Part shown: piece after piece, positions 1-5,269 of the stretch | Numbering within the stretch: the first letter of the stretch is position 1 | How the letters are laid out: each line of letters opens with the position of its first letter | Assembly (NCBI GenBank): GCA_938003575.1 | Contig: CALKYG010000243.1 | Location: 1-5,615 of the forward strand | From: an uncultured Alphaproteobacteria bacterium | GTDB taxonomy: Bacteria; Pseudomonadota; Alphaproteobacteria; Caulobacterales; Parvularculaceae | Reading direction: 5' to 3' | Length of the DNA: 5,615 bases | Made by a program: the position numbers and the translations under genes | Notes under the pieces: model-generated | The model's input: the letters and a program-made list of their open reading frames with translations, nothing else | Told to the model about the DNA's origin: nothing | Database searches by the model: none

Positions 1-453
1 TCTCCGTCAGCGCGTTTCGTAACCGCATGCCTATCTAGACAGCGCTTCGAGCGTCACGCAAAACACAAAAGTTCGAAATAAAAAATGAGGTCCCGGTTTT
101 TCGCGGTAATCTCTTGATTATATTGAGAGAATTTTGTGGCTCACCTTCGTGAATGCATATCGAACTTTGTGTCAGGCGCCGGGGCCTCAATTTCGGGCGC
201 TTTTGCAAGAAATAGGTCGTTGAGTTCGAGAGAAAATTACTGCCAGTCAGCTTTTTGCAAATTACGCTTTAGGCGAGCTGGACAAAGTATCATTGGTTTC
301 TTTTGCCAGCGAAGCCGGCTCGGAAATCTTTTCATTCTGACGTGCCGAACATGCAGGTTCGACCCCCTGCCGGATTGAACGCAAAACATCTTTATTCCAC
401 ACCATTGTGCCGCAATTCCTGCTATCTTAGCTAAATCGGTTGAGAGGCTGCGT
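1..453. other. Intergenic region upstream of nhaA, no convincing gene
   Basis: I find no protein in this stretch that I can support. Open frames here lack a ribosome binding site and read as low-quality protein. Small structures seen are a weak hairpin (TCTCT at 110-114 facing AGAGA at 126-130), an 8-bp palindrome at 313-320 (AGCCGGCT), and a tRNA T-arm-like stem-loop at 353-370 that lacks the rest of a tRNA. A leftward ATG at 28 could be the first codon of a gene running off the left edge, but only nine codons are visible. No good -35/-10 pair for nhaA was found. Confidence 0.5.
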
Positions 454-477
454 CGTCGATTCTCATGAGAATCGACG
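454..477. promoter_or_regulatory. Perfect 24-bp palindrome upstream of nhaA, candidate operator or leader hairpin
   Basis: The half site CGTCGATTCTCA is followed directly by its exact reverse complement, giving 12-bp arms with no spacer. It ends 93 bases before the nhaA ATG and lies in a region without a gene. The symmetry fits either a site for a dimeric DNA-binding regulator or, if transcribed, a strong stem in the nhaA leader. There is no T-run after it, so a Rho-independent terminator is unlikely. The regulator is not identifiable from this window. Confidence 0.5.
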
Positions 478-551
478 CGTTCCGCTTGACCCTCTTTGCA
501 GCGGCGACCCAATTCGTCGGGTTTTGTCTTCCAAACAGAACCAACCAGAAT

Positions 552-558
552 AAGGAGG
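552..558 (+). promoter_or_regulatory. Ribosome binding site fixing the nhaA start
   Basis: AAGGAGG is a full Shine-Dalgarno match. It lies 12 bases before the ATG at 571, slightly longer than ideal. It favours that ATG over an in-frame TTG at 496, which would add 25 residues without family resemblance. Confidence 0.75.
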
Positions 559-570
559 CGCTCGGCGTCC

Positions 571-1893
571 ATGGTCGATCAATCAAGTTCAAAACTGCCC
601 AAGGAAGCCGCCGACAGGTTCACAAGGCCTTTTGCGCGGTTTCTCAAGATTGAAGCGGCGGCAGGCGGACTGCTTCTGATCTCGACCATTCTCGCGCTTG
701 TGTTAGCCAACTCGCAAATGTCTGAAAGCTACCTCGGGTTTTGGAACAGGCGCATTGGCTTGACCTTCGGCTCGTTAGAGTTCGCTCGTTCCTTGCGACA
801 CTGGATCAATGACGGGTTCATGACACTTTTTTTCTTCGTGATTTCGCTGGAGTTAAAGAGAGAAATCACGCTGGGAGAGCTTCGAAAACCGCAATTGGCC
901 GCCCTTCCATTTGCCGGCGCTATGGGAGGCATGCTGGTTCCCGTCCTAATTTATGTGGTGTTGATGCTCGGGCAGCCAGGATTTCACGGATGGGGAACGG
1001 TTATAGCGACCGATACGGCGTTCGTTATCGGATGTCTTGCAATTTTCGGAAGCCGTATCCCAGCATCGCTGCGCCTGTTCCTTTTGTCGCTGGCGATTTT
1101 CGATGATGTGGGAGCAATTCTTGTCGTCGCCTTCGGATATGGCGAGGCGATGAACTGGACCGCACTTGCGCTCGGGCTCTTTGGTTTGGGCGGAGTTGCG
1201 ACTGTCTCGCGCATCGGAATCAGAAGCATCCCCATTTATTTCCTCTTGGGAGGAGCGGTCTGGTTATGTTTTGACGCCTCTGGCGTCCACGCTACGATTG
1301 TCGGCGTGGTGCTTGGCCTTATGACGCCGGCGCGCGTATGGGTGAGTGATATGCGTCTACGATCGATCCTTGATCGCCTGCTTTCGAATCCGGTTGGAGA
1401 GAGCTGGAGCGGAGACACAACGGAACGTCGTGATCTGCGCTTGGCTGGCAGAGCAGTTGCAGAGTCGCTCTCTCCCGTCGAGCAGCTTGAGCTTATGCTG
1501 CACCCGTGGGTGGGCTTCGTCATCATGCCTATGTTCGCTCTTGCGAATGCTGGGGTTCAGTTTCACGCAGCCGATTTCGGGCAGTCGGTTTCAATAGCGA
1601 TTGTCGCCTGTTTGGTGCTGGGCAAACCGGCTGGTGTTTTGGCTTTTAGCTGGTTGGCCGTCCGTTTTGGTCTGGCTAAATTATCGTTTGGTTTGACATG
1701 GCCGTTCGTGGCGGCGGGCGGTTTTCTGACGGGCATAGGCTTTACCATGTCGCTATTCATAGCAGGCTTGGCGTTTGAGCCAGAAATGTTAAATGCAGCG
1801 AAACTTGGCATCCTTTCCGGGTCTGCAATCTCTGCGCTTTTAGGTATTCTGGTGCTGGCCCGTTTAACCTGGCGCCACCAGTCAAAGGCGTGA
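571..1893 (+). CDS. nhaA: Na+/H+ antiporter NhaA
   Basis: This 440-residue inner-membrane protein should exchange cytoplasmic Na+ (or Li+) for external H+, serving sodium tolerance and pH homeostasis. The NhaA signature residues are all present by alignment from memory with E. coli NhaA: D81 and E94 (E. coli D65 and E78) in the INDGFMTLFFF...LELKRE segment, D148 in ATDTAF (D133), the paired ion-binding aspartates D178-D179 in FDDVGAI (D163-D164), HPWVGFVIMPMFALANAGV at 311-329, and K352 in GKPAG (K300). The GIGFTMSLFIA block is at 388-398. Hydrophobic segments span the chain as expected for about 12 helices. It is longer than E. coli NhaA (388 residues), mainly through a charged stretch at about 258-306, as in other long-form NhaA proteins. 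The start is set by AAGGAGG upstream. It stands alone on its strand, with no nhaR-like regulator nearby. Confidence 0.96.
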   Translation: MVDQSSSKLPKEAADRFTRPFARFLKIEAAAGGLLLISTILALVLANSQMSESYLGFWNRRIGLTFGSLEFARSLRHWINDGFMTLFFFVISLELKREITLGELRKPQLAALPFAGAMGGMLVPVLIYVVLMLGQPGFHGWGTVIATDTAFVIGCLAIFGSRIPASLRLFLLSLAIFDDVGAILVVAFGYGEAMNWTALALGLFGLGGVATVSRIGIRSIPIYFLLGGAVWLCFDASGVHATIVGVVLGLMTPARVWVSDMRLRSILDRLLSNPVGESWSGDTTERRDLRLAGRAVAESLSPVEQLELMLHPWVGFVIMPMFALANAGVQFHAADFGQSVSIAIVACLVLGKPAGVLAFSWLAVRFGLAKLSFGLTWPFVAAGGFLTGIGFTMSLFIAGLAFEPEMLNAAKLGILSGSAISALLGILVLARLTWRHQSKA

Positions 1894-2064
1894 GCCCCTT
1901 AATTTCCGAGATTTTTCAAGAAAATTAATGCTCATTTTAAGGCGCAATTTTTGAAGATTGCCAGTTATTTGCTCATGACGAAATAGAGCGGCAATCATGG
2001 CATTCACCCGTCTTTATCAATCTGCATTGATTGCATCGTCCAATGCTTTTGCCAATGCCTTGGC

Positions 2065-2223
2065 TTAAGGAGAGAGCCGCACGTTTTCTTCTTCATCTGA
2101 CTGAGTGTCTTCGTCACGCCCTGCAGCTATAGAGACCATGCACCGGATAGTGTCATCGCCTCGCGAAAGAACGACGGAAAATTGGTCCGTGTCGCCATTT
2201 CGCGATATTTCGAGTTTTTCCAT
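2065..2223 (-). CDS. Small hypothetical protein, probably truncated by an in-frame stop
   Basis: The frame runs from an ATG at 2223 to a TAA at 2065-2067 and gives 52 residues beginning MEKLEISRNGDTDQF. It contains VVLSRGDDTIRCMVS and an acidic run SDEEE near the end. I do not recognise a named family. After the TAA the same frame continues as AKALAKALDDAINAD and stops at TGA (2017-2019). That tail reads like the amphipathic, alanine-rich helix that could end such a protein, so the TAA may be a recent nonsense change (for example from GAA or CAA) in an originally 68-residue protein. The ORF begins 37 bases after the stop of the small gene at 2261-2440 on the same strand and has no clear ribosome binding site, so it would depend on translation from that gene or be poorly expressed. 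It could also be non-coding. Confidence 0.45.
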   Translation of the reverse strand: MEKLEISRNGDTDQFSVVLSRGDDTIRCMVSIAAGRDEDTQSDEEENVRLSP

Positions 2224-2260
2224 TTTGCACCGTGATTTCTGCGGCTTTCGCGATGGCCGC

Positions 2261-2440
2261 CTAGACTGACGCCTTTTTTGAAGCGCTCATGCGTTTCGCC
2301 TGAGTGATGGCGTCTTTCAGGTCGGTATATCGAAAGCCATTGACGTGGAAATAATCGACAGGGACGCGCTTGATCCCATATATCTGCATCTCGCCTTCCA
2401 ATCCTTTTTTAGTATCGGTTTTAGTGATTTCTTCCAGCAT
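2261..2440 (-). CDS. Small conserved-looking hypothetical protein, 59 residues
   Basis: The ATG at 2440 is preceded by a perfect AAGGAG eight bases upstream, and a plausible promoter lies about 85 bases further up. The 59-residue product begins MLEEITKTDTKKGLEG, has a central YGIKRVPVDYFHVNGFRY segment at about residues 21-38, then DLKDAITQAKR and a short basic end. The Y-G-I-x-R-V-P-x-D-x-F...YRY/FRY...L-x-D-A-x-x-Q-A-K-R pattern is one I associate with short uncharacterised proteins of Hyphomicrobiales. That association is from memory and no function is known to me. There is no signal peptide or membrane segment, so it is probably cytoplasmic. It is the first of two small leftward frames and converges with nhaA. 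It is easily missed because of its length. Confidence 0.72.
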   Translation of the reverse strand: MLEEITKTDTKKGLEGEMQIYGIKRVPVDYFHVNGFRYTDLKDAITQAKRMSASKKASV

Positions 2441-2448
2441 TCCTGAAT

Positions 2449-2454
2449 CTCCTT
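2449..2454 (-). promoter_or_regulatory. Ribosome binding site of the 59-residue small protein
   Basis: AAGGAG on the minus strand lies eight bases before the ATG at 2440, optimal in both sequence and spacing. It is the main evidence that this very short frame is translated. Confidence 0.75.
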
Positions 2455-2524
2455 AAAGCCATTAAATGGCGACTCATAGGGCGCTATTCAATTGGCGCCT
2501 GCTGTTTCGGGCCTGTTTTCAGAA

Positions 2525-2553
2525 ATTTTATATATTTAGTTTGAATACGTAAA
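2525..2553 (-). promoter_or_regulatory. Candidate sigma70 promoter for the small leftward genes
   Basis: On the minus strand, TTTACG (2548-2553) and TAAAAT (2525-2530) are separated by exactly 17 bases inside a locally AT-rich stretch. They match the -35 and -10 consensus at 4/6 and 5/6 positions. Transcription would begin near 2518, leaving a leader of about 78 bases before the ATG at 2440. The match is by eye only. AT-rich sequence produces such matches by chance, so confidence is moderate. Confidence 0.45.
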
Positions 2554-2702
2554 ATTGCTTGCAAATGTGGGTTTTTTGGCGAAACTGTTGAATGCTGATA
2601 TGCGCTCTTTGAAACAAACGCTATTGGCGCTCAGGATTAGACAATCCGCCACACCCTTACCGACGTATTGATTTTTCTTGAGCTTTTGGGGGAGAAGGAT
2701 TA

Positions 2703-2727
2703 CCTGCCGATGTCCTCATCCGGCAGG
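2703..2727 (+). promoter_or_regulatory. Hairpin in the leader of the 48-residue basic protein gene
   Basis: CCTGCCG at 2703-2709 is complementary to CGGCAGG at 2721-2727, giving a 7-bp GC-rich stem with an 11-base loop, extendable by two A-T pairs if one C is bulged. It lies between a purine-rich GGAGAAGGA (2691-2699) and the ATG at 2771. The sequence after the stem is not T-rich, so it is not a typical terminator. A 14-codon frame (2710-2754, starting ATGTCC) begins in its loop and could be a leader peptide read from GGAGAAGG. This is speculative. Confidence 0.3.
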
Positions 2728-2770
2728 CCGTTCTCCCAAAATGCGTTTATTTGAACAGGAATTTTTCTAT

Positions 2771-2917
2771 ATGGCCAAAGGTCAACAACGCAGCAATCGC
2801 GAACCCAAAAAGCCGAAACAGAACAAGCCCAAGAAGACAGAAAGCGCGCTTTCCAAAGTGGCTGAAACCTTCCAGGCGAAGCCGGGCGCAAAGGCCGGGC
2901 GCGGCGGAAAATCATAA
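2771..2917 (+). CDS. Small lysine-rich protein of the MAKGQQRSN type
   Basis: This 48-residue, strongly basic protein begins MAKGQQRSNREPKKPKQ and ends in a glycine-, lysine- and alanine-rich tail (KPGAKAGRGGKS). The opening MAKGQQRSN...KKPK is a recurrent signature of short uncharacterised proteobacterial proteins, recalled from memory. Its charge and low complexity suggest nucleic-acid or ribosome association, which is inference only. The ATG at 2771 is preferred because the family starts there and ACAGGA lies ten bases upstream. An in-frame ATG at 2741 would add ten residues (MRLFEQEFFY) but has no ribosome binding site. The metallopeptidase-like gene starts 31 bases downstream on the same strand, so the two may be co-transcribed. 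A perfect 12-bp palindrome, CGCATATATGCG (2919-2930), sits in the gap between them. Confidence 0.82.
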   Translation: MAKGQQRSNREPKKPKQNKPKKTESALSKVAETFQAKPGAKAGRGGKS

Positions 2918-2948
2918 TCGCATATATGCGGCATAGGCGGCGACGCCC

Positions 2949-4007
2949 GTGAAGCTGTTTGAATGTCAGCAATGCGGACAATTGCTTTATTTCGAGAATA
3001 CCGAATGCGAGCAATGCGGGCGGCTGCTCGGTTTTCTTGCGGAAGAAATGCAGGTAAGCGCGCTGTCGGCGGGCGGCGGCGGCGCTTATCGGCCTATGGC
3101 GGCGCCCGACCGGCGTATGCGTTACTGCGCCAACGCCGAATTTGACGCCTGCAACTGGATGGTTCCGGCGGACGCGGCAAATCCTTACTGTGCGGCCTGC
3201 CGGATGAACCGGACCGTGCCGGATCTCGGCGTTTCAGAGAATGTTCTCCTCTGGCGTCGGATCGAAGCCGCCAAACATCGCATGATCTACGGCTTGCTTC
3301 GCCTTGGCCTGCCAGCCGTCAGCCGGCTTGAAGACAGTAAACGCGGCGTCGCCTTCGATTTTCTTTCCGGCGCCTCGCCGCCAGGCATCTATGACAGCCC
3401 TGTCGTCACGGGGCATAAAGACGGAATTATCACAATCGATGTGGCGGAGGCGGATGACGCCGTGCGCGAGCGCCATCGCCGCGATATGGCGGAGCCTTAC
3501 CGCACCCTACTCGGTCATTTCCGCCATGAAATCGGGCATTATTATTGGGACTGCTTGGTGAAGGATAGCGTCTGGCACAATACCTTCCGGGTGATGTTCG
3601 GCGATGAAAGAAACGACTACAGCGCTGCGCTAGCCGCCCATTACGCAAACGGGCCGCCTCCGGATTGGCGGCAGACTTATATTAGCGCCTATGCCAGCGC
3701 TCATGCCTGGGAGGATTTCGCCGAAACCTGGGCGCATTATCTGCATATCGTCGATACGCTGGAGACGGCGGGCGCATTCGGACTGGAAATTCGCCCCTCA
3801 GCCGGAAACGCCGCAAGCATCGATTTTAGCAGAGATGATTCTTACGACTTTGACGCGATGATGGCGGCGTGGGCGCCGCTGACATCGGCGGTCAACACTC
3901 TCAATCAAAGCATGGGCCAAGACGAGCTTTATCCGTTCGTTCTCTCGCCGGTGATTATAGGCAAGCTGCGTTTCGTGCACGGGCTGGTGCATGGCGCTGA
4001 TGAGTAA
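2949..4007 (+). CDS. Zinc-ribbon putative metallopeptidase (COG4307 / Peptidase_Mx-like)
   Basis: The 352-residue protein starts with a zinc-ribbon: C6-x2-C9 and C20-x2-C23. A second cysteine cluster follows (C60, C68, C81, C84), with a short glycine-rich linker around residue 41-46 between them. The C-terminal two-thirds carries HEIGH at 193-197, the HExxH zinc-protease motif, and a conserved-looking WEDFAETWAHYLHI block at 254-267 whose E256 or E259 is a likely third metal ligand. This matches the family annotated as putative zinc-binding metallopeptidase with an N-terminal zinc-ribbon (formerly DUF2248). Its substrate is unknown to me. No signal peptide is seen, so it should be cytoplasmic. 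The GTG start is supported by AGGCGG eight bases upstream and by the ribbon beginning immediately after it. It lies 31 bases after the small basic gene and converges with the zinc-finger gene. Confidence 0.9.
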   Translation: MKLFECQQCGQLLYFENTECEQCGRLLGFLAEEMQVSALSAGGGGAYRPMAAPDRRMRYCANAEFDACNWMVPADAANPYCAACRMNRTVPDLGVSENVLLWRRIEAAKHRMIYGLLRLGLPAVSRLEDSKRGVAFDFLSGASPPGIYDSPVVTGHKDGIITIDVAEADDAVRERHRRDMAEPYRTLLGHFRHEIGHYYWDCLVKDSVWHNTFRVMFGDERNDYSAALAAHYANGPPPDWRQTYISAYASAHAWEDFAETWAHYLHIVDTLETAGAFGLEIRPSAGNAASIDFSRDDSYDFDAMMAAWAPLTSAVNTLNQSMGQDELYPFVLSPVIIGKLRFVHGLVHGADE

Positions 4008-4023
4008 ATCGAGCGCTCAATTT
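4006..4023. terminator. Imperfect palindrome between convergent genes, possible shared transcription end
   Basis: AAATCGAGCGCTCAATTT is an 18-base palindrome with a single mismatched pair. It covers the tail of the metallopeptidase stop codon and most of the 18-base gap before the stop of the opposing gene. A-rich and T-rich flanks on both sides would suit a bidirectional terminator. The stem is short and has almost no loop, so stability is doubtful and it may be chance. Confidence 0.2.
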
Positions 4024-4025
4024 CC

Positions 4026-4385
4026 TTAGCTGTAACGACAGTTCATTGGCGAGACGTCGCCCGGCGCAAGCGCGGGATCGAAGCGGAACGCAGTCGCGCA
4101 ATATGGGCACAGCATGGAATCGGATAAGCCCATATTCAAATAGACATGAGGATGATCATGGGGCGGCGAGGCTCCAATGCATTCGAATTCCCTCATCCCG
4201 ATCCGGATTTCGGCAATCCCATCGTCATTTCGCAATTTGGAGAAGCGGCCGGGGCTGACGCTCGCCGATAGGTCTACCCGATAAAGTCCGGGAAGCGAAA
4301 GGGCTGGCGCCAGCGATCCGCCCTCCGATTCCCATCTGAGAATAGGGAGAGTTTCGGGCGGGAGCGCAGTCATACCGCCAGACAT
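4026..4385 (-). CDS. CHCC-type zinc-finger domain protein
   Basis: This roughly 119-residue protein has a zf-CHCC domain near its C-terminus. C69 in REFECIGASPP, H78 in HDHPHVYL, and C93/C96 in LCPYC are the expected zinc ligands, preceded by FSKLRNDDGIAEIRIG and followed by FRFDPAL. The domain is related to mitochondrial complex I subunit NDUFS6, and this form is common in alphaproteobacteria. A role in the bacterial complex is not shown. The N-terminal 45 residues are unrecognised and proline/leucine rich. I chose the ATG at 4385 because AGGG lies six bases upstream. The ATG at 4373 is an alternative that overlaps the upstream stop as ATGA, and an ATG at 4418 is less likely. Either way the gene overlaps the end of the secreted repeat protein gene, implying translational coupling. 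No signal peptide is seen. Confidence 0.85.
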   Translation of the reverse strand: MSGGMTALPPETLPILRWESEGGSLAPALSLPGLYRVDLSASVSPGRFSKLRNDDGIAEIRIGMREFECIGASPPHDHPHVYLNMGLSDSMLCPYCATAFRFDPALAPGDVSPMNCRYS

Positions 4386-5269
4386 TTGTCGCCCTGCCGC
4401 CGGTGACGCTTGCCGCATTCCCAGTCATTGCCGGAATAATCGAGATGCGCGCCCTCTGGAATTTTGATAGCGACGCAGTTTGCACCGGTCGCACGAAATC
4501 CTCTCTCGCATGCCCAGCCGGAACCATAGAGGTTTCCCGTCAAAAACCCGTGCTCGGGCACGTCAACTTTCGCGCAGGCATTATCCGTCGCGCGAAATCC
4601 GCGGTCGCACTCCCAGCCACGCCCATGACTTGATTCCACCAGAAAGCCGTTCTGCGGAGTAATAATAGGGACGCAGCGTTCGTTCGCGTAACGATAGCTT
4701 CGCTCGCATTCCCATCCGCGCCCATAAGTCGTGTTTGTGGCGAAGGCGTTGGCCGGAATGGAGATAGCGGTACAGCCTTCATCGCTCGCGCGGTAACCGC
4801 GGTTGCATTCCCAACCTTCTCCATAGCTCGCATCGGAAAGAAAGCTGTTTTCTGGTACGTTGATCTTAACGCAGGTTTCTCTTGTTTTTCTGTAGCCTCG
4901 ATTGCAGCTCCATGCGTCGCCAAAAGAGGTCAGGTAGCCGTTTTCGGGCACTTTGATTTCAGCGCACGCCCCTTCGGACCGGCGGTAACCGCGATGGCAT
5001 TCCCATGAGCGCCCATAAGAAGCGTTTGTGCCATAAGCATTTTCAGGAATGACCACAGCGACGCAGGCGCCAGCCTTTTCCTGAAATCCGCCATTGCACT
5101 CCCATCCGCCGCCATACCCTTTCTTGCGCGCATTGTCGGGAAGCTCGGAACTTCGCGCTTGCGCATAGGCTGTCGCGGGCGCAACGAAGAAAAACGTCAG
5201 TTGAAGCGTGAACGGAAGCGCCATGTAAACCATGGCGGCGCTAAGGGTCTTCAAAATTCCAGTGGCCAT
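4370..5269 (-). CDS. Secreted cysteine-repeat protein with eight W-x-C-x10-C units
   Basis: The 299-residue product begins with a signal peptide: K7, a hydrophobic core at about 9-31, and a likely cleavage after A-Y-A (residue 36). The mature part is almost entirely eight tandem repeats of 30-33 residues (43-299), each of the form V/I-P-E-N-x-aromatic...Y-G-x-G-W-E-C-x-R-G-Y/F-R-x5-C-x-x-I. Every repeat holds exactly two cysteines with ten residues between them and a tryptophan two before the first (C58/C69, C91/C102, C122/C133, C155/C166, C188/C199, C221/C232, C254/C265, C285/C296). There are 16 cysteines and none elsewhere, which points to one disulfide per repeat in the periplasm or outside the cell. 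Repeats of this kind occur in uncharacterised alphaproteobacterial proteins (from memory), and function is unknown. The start at 5269 is backed by AGGA eight bases upstream. Its stop overlaps the zinc-finger gene. Confidence 0.9.
   Translation of the reverse strand: MATGILKTLSAAMVYMALPFTLQLTFFFVAPATAYAQARSSELPDNARKKGYGGGWECNGGFQEKAGACVAVVIPENAYGTNASYGRSWECHRGYRRSEGACAEIKVPENGYLTSFGDAWSCNRGYRKTRETCVKINVPENSFLSDASYGEGWECNRGYRASDEGCTAISIPANAFATNTTYGRGWECERSYRYANERCVPIITPQNGFLVESSHGRGWECDRGFRATDNACAKVDVPEHGFLTGNLYGSGWACERGFRATGANCVAIKIPEGAHLDYSGNDWECGKRHRRQGDKCLAV
4373..5143 (-). repeat. Tandem repeat array, eight coding units of about 99 bases
   Basis: Units in reading order cover residues 43-73, 74-106, 107-137, 138-170, 171-203, 204-236, 237-269 and 270-299 of the secreted protein. 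Five units are exactly 33 codons, two are 31 and the last is 30. The units are clearly related in protein but well diverged in DNA, so the array looks old and held by selection rather than freshly amplified. Confidence 0.88.

Noticed and set aside
1..28. Possible first codons of a leftward gene running off the left edge (MRLRNALTE)
   Set aside because: Only nine codons are visible and no good ribosome binding site is present, so it cannot be supported.
136..378. 80-residue rightward frame starting at a GTG
   Set aside because: It has no ribosome binding site, shows serine/arginine/cysteine-rich text without recognisable motifs, and overlaps an equally poor opposite-strand frame.
496..570. 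N-terminal extension of nhaA from an in-frame TTG
   Set aside because: The added 25 residues are arginine-rich and unlike an NhaA N-terminus, and the AAGGAGG at 552-558 lies inside them, pointing to the ATG at 571.
1899..1960. Hairpin-like inverted repeats just after nhaA as a terminator
   Set aside because: The stems are short and AT-rich (TTAATTT/AAATTAA, and GCAAT/ATTGC) and no T-run follows, so they do not meet the pattern of a Rho-independent terminator.
1885..1998. 37-residue leftward frame (starts MIAALFRHEQ) overlapping the nhaA stop
   Set aside because: It lacks a clear ribosome binding site, overlaps the end of nhaA by nine bases and has no recognised similarity. The helical look alone is not enough.
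1998..2069. 23-residue rightward frame starting ATGGCATTCACC
   Set aside because: It is antisense to the tail of the small leftward frame, has no ribosome binding site and is easily explained by chance.
2479..2499. Small inverted repeat (GGCGC...GCGCC) in the leader of the 59-residue gene
   Set aside because: A 5-bp stem with a 10-base loop is common by chance, and it neither covers the ribosome binding site nor precedes a T-run.
4540..5184. Long alternative minus-strand frames inside the repeat protein gene
   Set aside because: They are out-of-frame shadows of the tandem repeat. They lack a signal peptide, and the repeat periodicity with paired cysteines is coherent only in the 299-residue frame.
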